The position numbers and the translations under genes are program-made. A stretch of DNA of 50,203 nucleotides from Candidatus Woesearchaeota archaeon (GTDB lineage: Archaea > Nanobdellota > Nanobdellia > Woesearchaeales > GW2011-AR4). Under the pieces are notes generated by a model that made no database searches, was not told the origin of the DNA, and saw nothing but the letters and a program-made list of their open reading frames with translations. Where the stretch lies: NCBI GenBank assembly GCA_016177615.1, contig JACOUX010000026.1, positions 1 through 50,203 on the forward strand, read 5' to 3'. Positions 32,799 to 42,144 of this stretch are shown one piece after another (the first letter of the stretch is position 1; each line of letters opens with the position of its first letter).

Positions 32799-33566
32799 AT
32801 GAAAAAATTATTTTTGATTTTAATTGTTTTGCTTTTGTCCATTAATTTAGCAGCAGCACAGGTTCCGACAATTAATTCTTATGTTACGGACAAGGCAGGA
32901 GTGTTATCTGCGTCTGCAAAATCCCAATTAGAGAATGGCTTAAGAAATCTGGAAAAAGAGACAAACGGAGTGCAATATGCTATCTTCATCGAGAATGAAT
33001 ATCCAAAGGAATACTCACTGGAAGAGTACACTCTGAAGATTGCAGAGCAAAACAGGATAGGAAAAAAAGGAAATGACAACGGAATCTTATTGTATGTCGC
33101 GATTACTGACAAAAAATACAGGTGGGAAGTGGGCTATGGAGTTGAAGGCATATTAAGCTCCCCATTACTTGGCAGGGTTTCAAGGGATTACTTGGTTCCA
33201 AATTTTAAAAATGGAGATTATGAAAAAGGCATTCTTGAGGCTTTTGATATAACAAAAAGAATTCTTTTGAATTCAAATGATGCTGACATTGTTGTGTTGA
33301 AAAATTCGTCAAAGAGCGGGAATATACCGGCATGGGCCATCATTTTGTTTTTTATTTTTTTTGTTATTATATGGGCTCTCGCGATATCAGCGATACGGAA
33401 GGGCAATAAATATTCCAAAGGAAAAAAATACAAAGATGGCTTTTATCATGGAGCCGCAACAGGATTGTTCATGGGGGGATTTGGAAGAGGTGGGTTTGGC
33501 GGATCAGGGGGCTTTTCAGGAGGGGGCGGGGGTTTTGGCGGGGGAGGGTTTGGAGGAAAGTGGTAG
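32799..33566 (+). CDS. TPM-domain exported membrane protein (YgcG-like)
   Basis: 255 residues from ATG 32799. A signal sequence (MKKLFLILIVLLLSINLAAA) is followed by the TPM domain (VTDKAGVLSASAKSQLENGL, then IAEQNRIGKKGNDNGILLYV and YRWEVGYGVEGILSS). A membrane helix lies at about 178-197. The tail from about 228 is nearly pure Gly with Phe and Ser. TPM proteins are often beside LemA, as here, and are linked to membrane or protein quality control. An earlier in-frame start six codons upstream is possible. Confidence 0.85.
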   Translation: MKKLFLILIVLLLSINLAAAQVPTINSYVTDKAGVLSASAKSQLENGLRNLEKETNGVQYAIFIENEYPKEYSLEEYTLKIAEQNRIGKKGNDNGILLYVAITDKKYRWEVGYGVEGILSSPLLGRVSRDYLVPNFKNGDYEKGILEAFDITKRILLNSNDADIVVLKNSSKSGNIPAWAIILFFIFFVIIWALAISAIRKGNKYSKGKKYKDGFYHGAATGLFMGGFGRGGFGGSGGFSGGGGGFGGGGFGGKW

Positions 33567-33613
33567 AAATGCAAAAACTTAAATACGCAGTTTAATAATC
33601 ATCTGACACCACA

Positions 33614-33799
33614 ATGGACAAGAAAATGAACTGCCCGAGATGCTCGGGAATCTGGAAAAAAAGATTCATGAGGAAGATAAACCATCCGTCAGGTGCAATA
33701 TTGGATGTCTGCGACAACTGCAGCGGGATGTGGCTCGATAAGAATGAAGTCAAGATGCTTTACAGTTTTTCAAAAAAATCCAAAGGTGGGAAAAAATGA
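33614..33799 (+). CDS. Small zinc-ribbon protein (TFIIB-type fold)
   Basis: 61 residues. CPRC near 7-10 and CDNCSGMWLDKNE near 33-45 form the zinc site and conserved GxWLD motif of this small family. It overlaps lemA by ATGA, so it is the middle gene of TPM / zinc ribbon / LemA. Its function is not known. Confidence 0.8.
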   Translation: MDKKMNCPRCSGIWKKRFMRKINHPSGAILDVCDNCSGMWLDKNEVKMLYSFSKKSKGGKK

Positions 33800-34362
33800 A
33801 CAATAAAGTCTGGTGGGGAATAGGAATAGTTGCTGCAGTTATTTTGCTTGGTGTTTTTTGGTACATTGGGACTTACAACTCCTTGATTAGAATGAACGAG
33901 GAAGTCAACAACAAATGGGCGCAGGTTGAGACCCAATATCAAAGAAGAGTTGACTTGATACCAAATCTGGTCAATACTGTCAAAGGAGTAGCGGGCTTCG
34001 AAAAATCTACATTAGAGGATATCACAAGGCTAAGAAGCCAGTGGCAGACTGCCCCTGATGTGAATGCAAAAGTGGAGACTGCAAACCAGATTGAGTCTGC
34101 AATTTCAAAATTGCTTGTAGTTGCCGAGAATTATCCGCAGTTGACTGCAACAAAAAACTTCCAGGCCCTGCAGGATGAATTGGCAAATACGGAAAACAAG
34201 GTCGCTGTTGAAAGGGGAAGATTTAATGATGCTGTGAGGGATTTCAATGCAAGAATAAAGACATTTCCTTCAAGCATTGTTGCGAAGAAATTGGGATATG
34301 CTGACAGGCCATACTTCCAGTCCAAGGCAGGGGCTGAGAATGCTCCTCAGGTTACTTTTTAG
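33796..34362 (+). CDS. lemA: LemA-family membrane protein
   Basis: 188 residues. One N-terminal membrane helix (about 8-26) is followed by the LemA helical domain: YNSLIRMNEEVNNKWAQVE, YQRRVDLIPNLVNTVKG, YPQLTATKNFQALQDELA. The conserved end RFNDAVRDFNARIKTFPSSI is also intact. It is the last gene of the TPM cluster. T-rich DNA follows. Confidence 0.92.
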   Translation: MNNKVWWGIGIVAAVILLGVFWYIGTYNSLIRMNEEVNNKWAQVETQYQRRVDLIPNLVNTVKGVAGFEKSTLEDITRLRSQWQTAPDVNAKVETANQIESAISKLLVVAENYPQLTATKNFQALQDELANTENKVAVERGRFNDAVRDFNARIKTFPSSIVAKKLGYADRPYFQSKAGAENAPQVTF

Positions 34363-34406
34363 GGATTGATTTTTTCCTTATTTTATTTATTTCTTTTTCT
34401 TAAAAT
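34363..34406. terminator. T/A-rich convergent terminator region
   Basis: Runs such as TTTTTTCC, TTATTTATTT and TCTTTTTCTT lie between the stops of lemA (plus) and the orphan ATPase (minus). This is typical of archaeal oligo-T termination for both genes. Confidence 0.45.
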
Positions 34407-35666
34407 TTATTGGAAAAACTTTATTTTATTTTTGCTTGGTTCGTAGAAATAATTTTTATCCACCACGCCATTAAATACAATGTAAGGTATGCCCCTATGC
34501 TGCAGCAGGCTTTCAAGCGCCCAACCAACCCTCACAATTCCATCGCGTAATTCCGAGTGTTCGTGCTTATGAAATAAAATTCTTGAACCATTTCTGTTTT
34601 TAGGTTTCAACGGCAACTGATTTCTTATATATTCATCTTCAAGTTTTCTTGCTTTTTGAGATATGTATCCATCTTCTTCATCATCCGTAACGCCTTCTAA
34701 ATTACCATCCCGTAACCAAACGCCGGCTTTCCTGTAAGCGGCAGGATTTCCAAATGCCAAGATTCTTGATGACCTGTCAGATGCCCTATCAATAAAATCA
34801 GGGTATCTAATTATATCCAGAGCCCTTAATATTCTTTCTGAATCATCAGGCTTCAATTCTGGGATAAAAATGCTAAAATCAACTTCTGAAAAAAGACAAT
34901 GCTGAAACATCTTAGTGTAAATCTCTTCACTTTCCTTTGCTAAAAAGAATGGGCTCTCTTCCTTGAATCCTTTCTTGCTGATTTTCAGTAAATTTTGTAT
35001 AATATCTGGAGCTATTTCATAAATATGAGAAATACTGAATGGCGTTATTTTACGGGCTGCTTCGACCAATCCATCCGGCAAGGGTGTTTGGATGTATTTT
35101 GTTATAGTATCGGCATCCTCAAGCATCAACGGATCTAAAGTATGGCTTAAGTGCGCTGCTGCAATTCTCTTAGCTGTAAATAAATTAATATCTTGATATC
35201 CTGCCAGCATCTGGGCCAGCAATGGAATCCCTAATGAGTAATTCGCTATGGCCTCATTTGATAAGGAACAATTTTGAACTCCAAGATTTTTTGTATAAGC
35301 AATTGCTTCGTCCAATGACATTCCTTTTAGGACATGGTTGGATAATAGGACTTGCGGCAAATGCTCATTCATTCCTTCGGCTGTCCACCTTGCTTGAATG
35401 GGAGTAACTGCGGCAATATAATTCCCGTCATTTTGAAATCTTCCCTCAACATCTTCAGGATGGTAAAAATCTAAACTATGTGAAGGCAATATTATTGCGC
35501 CTTTGGTACCAATCTCGATTTTTATCGAATCAACTAAATGGTCTTTTCCAACTCCGCTAATGCCCTCGATTAATATTAATTTTTTTCCTTCTACATGAAC
35601 CAATTCTTCAAGAACAGAACTTGCAACTAATTGCTGACTTTTTGTTAAAGGTATTGGATTGGTCAT
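34407..35666 (-). CDS. Orphan P-loop NTPase of unknown function
   Basis: 419 residues. The Walker A LILIEGISGVGKDHLVDSI near 31-49 has Asp in place of the Ser/Thr after Lys. An EGVTDDEEDGYI acidic segment is near 325. The C-terminal quarter (FHKHEHSELRDGIVRVGWAL, then PYIVFNGVVDKNYFYE) is unrecognised. It resembles defence or nucleotide-kinase-like P-loop proteins, but no family is assigned. It is transcribed divergently from the BcgI-like system. Confidence 0.5.
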   Translation of the reverse strand: MTNPIPLTKSQQLVASSVLEELVHVEGKKLILIEGISGVGKDHLVDSIKIEIGTKGAIILPSHSLDFYHPEDVEGRFQNDGNYIAAVTPIQARWTAEGMNEHLPQVLLSNHVLKGMSLDEAIAYTKNLGVQNCSLSNEAIANYSLGIPLLAQMLAGYQDINLFTAKRIAAAHLSHTLDPLMLEDADTITKYIQTPLPDGLVEAARKITPFSISHIYEIAPDIIQNLLKISKKGFKEESPFFLAKESEEIYTKMFQHCLFSEVDFSIFIPELKPDDSERILRALDIIRYPDFIDRASDRSSRILAFGNPAAYRKAGVWLRDGNLEGVTDDEEDGYISQKARKLEDEYIRNQLPLKPKNRNGSRILFHKHEHSELRDGIVRVGWALESLLQHRGIPYIVFNGVVDKNYFYEPSKNKIKFFQ

Positions 35667-35929
35667 TTTACTGATAGTTTAGTTAGTCAAAATGCTTTTT
35701 AAATCTTTCTGATGTTGATGTTACTACTTAGAAATAATTCTATTTATTTATTCTCTTCAAAAGTTCCGCCGCCTATTGCAAAAATCTTTTTCATGTGATT
35801 AAAAAAGGAAATAACTATTTTGAATTTCATAATTTAAAAATTTATCGTAATCTAATCTAGATTTTTATTTTATACTTCTTATATTTTTTGATATGACTGC
35901 TGGAATATATAAATTGCAATAGCACTGGA

Positions 35930-35959
35930 CACTGGACATGCTCGCGTAACATTTAAATA
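35930..35959 (+). promoter_or_regulatory. Promoter element shared by both restriction-modification systems (copy 2)
   Basis: CACTGGACATGCTC, GCGTAAC, then ATTTAAATA. It matches 27 of 30 bases of the element in front of the AlwI-like operon. A partial direct repeat (CACTGGACACTGGACATG) lies at its 5' end. The TATA part is 34-41 bases before ATG 35993. The rest of the 35667-35929 gap is AT-rich and shows nothing else clear. Confidence 0.7.
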
Positions 35960-35992
35960 GCCTTTTTGGATTTAACAGAAAAGGGACTAAAA

Positions 35993-37804
35993 ATGATAAA
36001 AAAGGGTGATACTCTGAACACTGATTCGGAGCAAGCAAAGAAGAGATCAGAGACCATCATAGATTTTATTTCTGATCAAATTATAAAAGCAAGTCCGGAA
36101 GAGATAGAAGCAACACAAGTTTTCTCTAGAAAATTAGTTGAAGATTTTGGATATGTGAAGAAACAAATTCAAACTAGACCACAATTTAAAATCAAACAAA
36201 GTCCTTCAGGTATTGAAAAATATCCCGTAGATATTGCAGTATTTAATGATGAAAATAGAAATTATGATAATTTATATCTTATTGTAGAATGTAAAAGGAA
36301 AAATCGGACAGATGGATTAAAACAATTAAAAATTTATTTGAGTTTATCAAGTGCACAAATAGGGGTCTGGTTTAATGGAGAACAACACGTTTACCTTCAA
36401 AAAGTTTTAGATTCTCAAGGGCGAGTTACTTATAGAGAACTGCCAAATATTCCTAAAAAAGGTCAGAGGGTTGAAGATATTGGTAAATACAAACGTTCTG
36501 ATTTGAAACCGACAAACAACCTTAAGGCAATATTTAAGGATATGAGAAATCATCTTGCAGGAAATATAACTGGGATTACCAGAGATGAATCAATTGCTCA
36601 AGAGATTATGAATATTCTATTTTGTAAAATTTATGACGAAGTTAATATAGGTTTAAATGACGAAGTTACATTTAGGGCAGGAGTTGATGAAGATAAAGAA
36701 AAAGTTAAGGATAGAATTTTAGAGTTGTTTAACAAAGTTAAAGAAGAATATAATGACGTTTTCTCAGAAAATGATGAAATAAACTTAGATGCCTACACAA
36801 TTGTGTATATTGTTGGTGAACTTCAAAATTATTGTATAACGGAAGCCCAAAGGGATGTTATTGGGGATGCTTTTGAGGTTTTTATTGGTCCAGCACTAAG
36901 AGGCGGGGAAGGGCAGTTTTTTACACCTAGAAATGTTGTTAAGATGGCAATTCAAATGTTAGACCCAAAGCCAGGGGAAATGATTATTGATCCTGCTTGT
37001 GGAAGTGGTGGTTTTCTGATTGTAGCACTTGAAAAAGTATGGATAGATTTAGCAACAGAAGGAAAAAAGAAAGGATGGTCTGAATCCATTTTGCTTAATA
37101 AAAAAAGAGATGTAGCTACAAGATATTTTAGGGGTTTGGATAAAGATAGTTTTTTAGCAAAGGTTACTAAAGCCTATATGGCAATAGTCGGGGATGGACG
37201 AGGCGGAGTCTTTTGTGAAAATACTCTAAAAAATCCTAAAGAGTGGAATTCGTCTACACGAGACAAAATTAAGCTAAGTAATTTTGATGCTTTAGTGACA
37301 AATCCGCCTTTCGGTTCAAAAATACCTGTAAAGGGCGATGACACCTTAAATCAATATGAATTAGGTTACAAATGGAGTAAAGACAGAAAAAATAGTGTAT
37401 GGAACAAATCAAATAAATTGTTAGATAAACAGCCACCACAAATATTATTTATTGAGAGATGTATTCAATTATTAAAACCAAAAGGAAGAATGGCTATTGT
37501 TTTACCAGATGGTATTTTAGGCAATGTAACTGATGGATATGTAAGAAAGGTAATTTTAGAGAAAACTAATATATTGGCCATTGTTGATGTTCCTTCTGAA
37601 ACTTTTCTACCTTCCACAAGCACTAAAACTAGTATTTTATTTTTAGAGAAGAAAGAGGAAAATGGCAAAAAATCCAATAGACCTATATTTATGGCGATTG
37701 CAGAAGAATGCGGTCATGACAGGAGAGGAAAAGAGACAAAAGAAGACGATCTGCCTAAAATAGCAGAAGAGTACAAAAAATTCTTGAGGAAATATAATGC
37801 TTAG
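35993..37804 (+). CDS. Fused nuclease-methyltransferase subunit of a BcgI/type I-like system
   Basis: 603 residues from ATG 35993, with AAGGGACT upstream. The N-terminus is a type-I-R-like nuclease: YPVDIAVF with Asp80, then LYLIVECKRKN with Glu99 and Lys101. The N6-adenine methylase core is at the centre: FFTPRNVVKMAIQML, DPACGSGG at 333-340 and NPPF at 437-440. A nuclease joined to an HsdM-like methylase with a separate specificity subunit is the plan of BcgI-type (IIB/IIG) enzymes. These cut near their site after recognition by the S subunit. Codon use is AT-rich, unlike the flanking core genes. Confidence 0.85.
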   Translation: MIKKGDTLNTDSEQAKKRSETIIDFISDQIIKASPEEIEATQVFSRKLVEDFGYVKKQIQTRPQFKIKQSPSGIEKYPVDIAVFNDENRNYDNLYLIVECKRKNRTDGLKQLKIYLSLSSAQIGVWFNGEQHVYLQKVLDSQGRVTYRELPNIPKKGQRVEDIGKYKRSDLKPTNNLKAIFKDMRNHLAGNITGITRDESIAQEIMNILFCKIYDEVNIGLNDEVTFRAGVDEDKEKVKDRILELFNKVKEEYNDVFSENDEINLDAYTIVYIVGELQNYCITEAQRDVIGDAFEVFIGPALRGGEGQFFTPRNVVKMAIQMLDPKPGEMIIDPACGSGGFLIVALEKVWIDLATEGKKKGWSESILLNKKRDVATRYFRGLDKDSFLAKVTKAYMAIVGDGRGGVFCENTLKNPKEWNSSTRDKIKLSNFDALVTNPPFGSKIPVKGDDTLNQYELGYKWSKDRKNSVWNKSNKLLDKQPPQILFIERCIQLLKPKGRMAIVLPDGILGNVTDGYVRKVILEKTNILAIVDVPSETFLPSTSTKTSILFLEKKEENGKKSNRPIFMAIAEECGHDRRGKETKEDDLPKIAEEYKKFLRKYNA

Positions 37805-39191
37805 AACTATTGAAATAAACCACGATGAAATAGAAGATAAGTTAATAGTTCCTTTTTATTTTGCAAAAGAAGTGATTAATGAGATAAAAGACAACTTTGA
37901 AATAAAAACTATTGAGCAGATTTCTGAAGCCCCGGTAAGTGGAAGTTATATTCCAGAATACTCAAAAACCGGAGAAAAATACTTGCGTGTCCAAAATATA
38001 CGGAATTCTGTACTTAATTGCAACGAAGATGATTTTGTTTTTGTAGACACACTAAACATAAAAATCCCTGAAAGAATAAAAGTCAAGGAAGGGGATATAG
38101 TTATGTCGCGAACAACCTCTTCTCCATCCAATTTTGGGAACAACGCCATAATTCCTAAAAAGTTTAATGGGAGTATTATGAGTCAGCACGTAACAAGATT
38201 AAGGATTAATGGGGAACGATATTATATTAGTGCCTTTTTGAACTCTTTTTATGGAAAACTTCAATTGGTTAGCGCCGGATATGGATCAACCAGACTAGAA
38301 TTAACTCACAATGAATTGAAAAAAGTTATCGTTCCGGAGATAGAAAAAAAACAAAAAGAGGTTATAATGTCCAATATAAAAAGGGCTCTTGAATGTGAAG
38401 AAAACTCTCTTAAACTTATTAAAGAAACTTTGGGTTATTTTAATGATATTTTAAATATTGATGTAGAGAAACTAAACCAGGATAAATTATTTTATGTTGA
38501 CCAAGAACAAGTAATAGATACTTTTTGCCCTTATTTTTATTATCCTTTATTCACAGAGTATATTCAAACATTGAAGAAAAAATTTAAAACAATTAAATTA
38601 AGCCAACTTATAGATATAAAACGCGGAGAGGAAGTCGGCTCAGAAAATTATTCTATTAGTTTAAAGAAAAATTCAGATGATTTTCCTTTTATAAGAACTT
38701 CGGATATAATAAATTATGAGATAGATTCTTACCCCGATTATTATGTTGTTCCAGAAATAAAAAACCAATTGTCGCAGGATATTAAAGATGGAGATATCTT
38801 ATTTACAAAAGATGGGAAAATAGGTTTGAGTGGAATGATCACAAATGATGATAATTGTATTTTGGCGAGTGGTATTGCATATATAAGACTTAAACAATCT
38901 CAAAAGATACGCCCTGAATATGTCTTTGTTTGTTTGAGTTCTAACATAGGCTTATTTCAAGCAAAACAAAGAACGGTTACTTCCTCTACACTCCCGCATT
39001 TAAGACCAGAACATATTTTAGAATTTGAAATTCCATTAATTGATGAAAAATATCAGCAAGAAATAACTAAAAGAATTAAACACGCGTTTAAACTCAAAGA
39101 TGAGAAAAAGATGCTCATTAGAGAAACTAAAAAAATATTAGAAAATCATATTGATCAAAAAATTAATGTAAAATTAAATAAGTTTGAATGA
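37797..39191 (+). CDS. Type I-like specificity subunit
   Basis: 464 residues. Two target-recognition halves are visible, each with an HsdS-like motif: LRVQNIRNSVLNCNEDDFVF with VKEGDIVMSRTTS (first), and FPFIRTSDIINYEIDSYP with IKDGDILFTKDGKIG (second). Each is followed by a helical conserved region (EIEKKQKEVIMSNIKRALEC; DEKYQQEITKRIKHAFKL). It overlaps the nuclease-methylase gene by 8 bases. It provides DNA recognition for that subunit. A split target is expected. Confidence 0.88.
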   Translation: MLRTIEINHDEIEDKLIVPFYFAKEVINEIKDNFEIKTIEQISEAPVSGSYIPEYSKTGEKYLRVQNIRNSVLNCNEDDFVFVDTLNIKIPERIKVKEGDIVMSRTTSSPSNFGNNAIIPKKFNGSIMSQHVTRLRINGERYYISAFLNSFYGKLQLVSAGYGSTRLELTHNELKKVIVPEIEKKQKEVIMSNIKRALECEENSLKLIKETLGYFNDILNIDVEKLNQDKLFYVDQEQVIDTFCPYFYYPLFTEYIQTLKKKFKTIKLSQLIDIKRGEEVGSENYSISLKKNSDDFPFIRTSDIINYEIDSYPDYYVVPEIKNQLSQDIKDGDILFTKDGKIGLSGMITNDDNCILASGIAYIRLKQSQKIRPEYVFVCLSSNIGLFQAKQRTVTSSTLPHLRPEHILEFEIPLIDEKYQQEITKRIKHAFKLKDEKKMLIRETKKILENHIDQKINVKLNKFE

Positions 39192-39202
39192 AAAATATAC
39201 GC

Positions 39203-41440
39203 CTATTTCCCAAACTCCCCCACAACCGGATTCACAACCCTTACCAAATCATTTGCTTTCATCTTGATGCTTTTTGTGTGCTGGCCTACATTGAAGGCAA
39301 CAACATCATTCTCTACAACTGACTTGTCAAAATAAACCTTCAGCCCAAATAAGTTTCCAAAAGGAGGAACGCTTCCTATGTTGCAGCCTGTGACCTGCCT
39401 GACTTCCCTTGCATTTGCCATCTCGATTTTCTGGAACAAAGTTATTTTCTGCAATTTTTCAATGTCCAATTCCTTGTTTCCTGCCACGCATGCCTGGATG
39501 AAACCTTCTTCTGTCTTTAAGACCAATGCTTTTGTTCCCTGCTTAAGCTCTGTTCCCCTCACTTCTGCAGCGTCCTTGCTCGTGAAAACAGGTTTGTGTT
39601 CAAGAACTTCGTATTCAATTTTTTCCATATTCAAGACATCCCTTATCTTGCCAAAAACAACATTAGCAGGCTCTTTTACAAAATCCAGCTTGATATGCAG
39701 CTCCTGCAGCTGCTTTTCTGTGGCTTCGCTTGGCGCGTACTCCATCATTGACTCTGCAGATTTGTTTTTCGGGAACGCAATAACCTCCCTTATAGATTCA
39801 TTGCTTGTCATCATCGCAACCAGCCTGTCAAACCCAAAGGCAATACCTCCGTGAGGTGGGGCCCCATAAGAAAATGACTCAATTACATGGCCAAATTTTT
39901 CCTTAATCTCATCCTTGCTGTATCCCATTATCTCAAAAACGCTCTGCAATGCCTCAGGCTTGTGGTTTCTTATGCTTCCCCCTCCAATCTCGGTTCCATT
40001 CAGCACAATGTCATATTGGGTTGTTAGTATATCACCGATGTTTTCTTTCCTGAGAAGCCATTCCATGTGCTGCGGCTTTGGCGCAGAGAAGGGATTGTGG
40101 GTGAATGTCCAGTTCTCGTATTCGTCTTTCTTGAAAAATGGAAAGTCAACAATCCAAACAAAGCTGAAATGGCTGTTATCAATAAACTTTAATCTTTTTG
40201 CCAGTTCAGCTCTTAAGTTTCCAAGCGCTTCATTCACAACTTCATGGTTTGAATCGCCCACAAACAGCAGCAGGTCATCCTTCTTTGCATCAGCTGCCTT
40301 CATAATCTCCTTTTGTATTTTATCGCTGAAGAACTTCACTATGGAGCTTTCAAGCCCTTTGTCTGTAACCTTCATCCAAGCAAGCCCCTTTGAGCCGTAA
40401 ATTCCTACAAATGCAGTCAATTCCTCAATTATTGTCCTGCTGAAACTTGCGCAGCTCTTAGCATTTATGCACTTAACAATCCCATTCTGCCTAATGGCCT
40501 TAGTGAAAACTTCAAAATTGGAGTTACTGACAATTTCAGTAACATCAACCAGTTGAAGCCCGAATCTTGTGTCCGGCTTGTCAACACCATATTTGCTGAT
40601 TGCCTCCTCATAAGTTAATCTTGGAAATGGGGTCTTTATGTCCTTGTTTAAGACAGATCTCCAGATATGTTTTATCATCCCTTCCATCACTTCCATTACA
40701 TCATTTTCATCAACAAAACTCATCTCAACATCAATTTGCGTGAATTCAGGCTGCCTGTCTGCCCTCAAATCCTCGTCCCTGAAGCACTTTGCAATCTGGA
40801 AATAGCGGTCAAACCCTGAGACCATAAGAAGCTGCTTGAAAATCTGCGGACTTTGCGGCAGTGCATAAAATTTTCCAGGATGAATTCTTGACGGCACAAG
40901 ATAATCCCTTGCCCCCTCGGGAGTGCTTTTTGTAAGAATAGGAGTTTCGATTTCCAGAAAATCCAGAGAATCAAAATAATCTCTTGCTGCCTTTGCAGCC
41001 TTGTGCCTTACCATTATATTATGCTGCATTGCAGGCTTTCGCAGGTCAAGATACCTATATCTTAGCCTGGTGTCTTCGTTAGTGGAAATCCTGTCATCAA
41101 TCTCCATTGGCGGAGTTTCTGCTTCATTCAAAATCTCAATTTTCTCGACAAAAACCTCAATAGCGCCAGTCTTCATCTTCGGGTTTTCCATTCCCTTTTT
41201 CCTCTGCTTTACAATGCCTGAAACCTGCACGACATCCTCTCTTCCAAGATGCTCTGCTGTCTTGTGGGGTTCCATATTATGAGAAGGGTCAAAAACTATC
41301 TGCGTTATTCCATACCTGTCCCTTAGATCGATGAATATGACTCCCCCATGGTCCCTTCTTGTGGAGCACCAGCCGCAAAGAATCACTTTTTTGTTTATGT
41401 CTTTTCCAGTCAATTCGCTGCATGTATGGGTGCGTTTCAT
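39203..41440 (-). CDS. aspS: Bacterial-type aspartyl-tRNA synthetase fused to a YbaK/ProX-like domain
   Basis: 745 residues. Residues 1-583 are a complete class II AspRS of the bacterial type, with an anticodon-binding OB fold (VILCGWCSTRRDHGGVIFID), the TRLRYRYLDLRKP block, motif 2 CFRDEDLRADRQPEFTQID, a GAD-like insert (about 285-410), and motif 3 GIAFGFDRLVA. Residues 584-745 are a YbaK/ProX-type deacylase-like domain (EHKPVFTSKDAAEVRGTELK, then GSVPPFGNLFGL). Archaea usually have a shorter AspRS without GAD. The added domain may edit mischarged tRNA. With GatCAB present it may also charge tRNA-Asn. Confidence 0.92.
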   Translation of the reverse strand: MKRTHTCSELTGKDINKKVILCGWCSTRRDHGGVIFIDLRDRYGITQIVFDPSHNMEPHKTAEHLGREDVVQVSGIVKQRKKGMENPKMKTGAIEVFVEKIEILNEAETPPMEIDDRISTNEDTRLRYRYLDLRKPAMQHNIMVRHKAAKAARDYFDSLDFLEIETPILTKSTPEGARDYLVPSRIHPGKFYALPQSPQIFKQLLMVSGFDRYFQIAKCFRDEDLRADRQPEFTQIDVEMSFVDENDVMEVMEGMIKHIWRSVLNKDIKTPFPRLTYEEAISKYGVDKPDTRFGLQLVDVTEIVSNSNFEVFTKAIRQNGIVKCINAKSCASFSRTIIEELTAFVGIYGSKGLAWMKVTDKGLESSIVKFFSDKIQKEIMKAADAKKDDLLLFVGDSNHEVVNEALGNLRAELAKRLKFIDNSHFSFVWIVDFPFFKKDEYENWTFTHNPFSAPKPQHMEWLLRKENIGDILTTQYDIVLNGTEIGGGSIRNHKPEALQSVFEIMGYSKDEIKEKFGHVIESFSYGAPPHGGIAFGFDRLVAMMTSNESIREVIAFPKNKSAESMMEYAPSEATEKQLQELHIKLDFVKEPANVVFGKIRDVLNMEKIEYEVLEHKPVFTSKDAAEVRGTELKQGTKALVLKTEEGFIQACVAGNKELDIEKLQKITLFQKIEMANAREVRQVTGCNIGSVPPFGNLFGLKVYFDKSVVENDVVAFNVGQHTKSIKMKANDLVRVVNPVVGEFGK

Positions 41441-41502
41441 AGGAAAATGAATTGAAGAATGTTATTTAAATTTATTGCCAAATTAATTTTGATAACATAA
41501 TT

Positions 41503-42072
41503 TCAACGCCTTCCTTTCATTTCAATATCATACATTACCTCTTCCAGCTTCTTCAGGTTCCACTTTATAGAATCGGATTTTTTCCTTAATTCGCCGTTTC
41601 TTAGGTGCAATTTTAAGAATTCGCCGTAAATATCGTGTACAAGTTCTTTAATCCTTTTTGCCTCGCCAAATTTCTTGTGTATGACATCATAAATTGCTTT
41701 TCTCACCAGCTCGCCTGTCAAGTCGCAAAGCCCACTTAAATAATTCTCTGCAGAAACCCCAAGGCCTGCTTTTGTCGGTATTTTTCCGCTCTTGACAAAC
41801 TCGTAGAATGAGATTGCCTCCACATATTCCTGAAAAGCAACTGAGCTTATGTTAGTGTCAGTCAAAATGTTCACTTTTTTCAGTTTCCTGACCTTCTCAT
41901 TAATTTTTTTTATTGCAGACTCTGCCTCTTTCATGTCATTCCTTTGGGCGGCATAGATTATCTGCTTGGAAATTGTAATAACCTCCCTTGAAGTCTGGAT
42001 CACATCTTCCCTTTTCAAGTCCAGATTATGCATCTCCTTCCTTATCTTGCTGAATTCCTGCCTGTTGAGCAT
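41503..42072 (-). CDS. Translin-family RNA-binding protein
   Basis: 189 residues, all helical. The N-terminal REDVIQTSREVITISKQIIY and the later QEYVEAISFYEFVKSGKIPT, YLSGLCDLTGELVRKA segments are conserved in archaeal translin homologues. Translin with TRAX forms an octameric RNA-processing barrel in eukaryotes. The archaeal protein may act alone on tRNA or other RNA fragments. A separate promoter is likely, since the aspS gene lies more than 60 bases downstream. Confidence 0.82.
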   Translation of the reverse strand: MLNRQEFSKIRKEMHNLDLKREDVIQTSREVITISKQIIYAAQRNDMKEAESAIKKINEKVRKLKKVNILTDTNISSVAFQEYVEAISFYEFVKSGKIPTKAGLGVSAENYLSGLCDLTGELVRKAIYDVIHKKFGEAKRIKELVHDIYGEFLKLHLRNGELRKKSDSIKWNLKKLEEVMYDIEMKGRR

Positions 42073-42144
42073 GAGTAGAAGTTGTTTCCTTTATTTATAA
42101 AGATTTCCGAAAGCTTTAAATATCACGTTCAGCAGTGGATTCCT

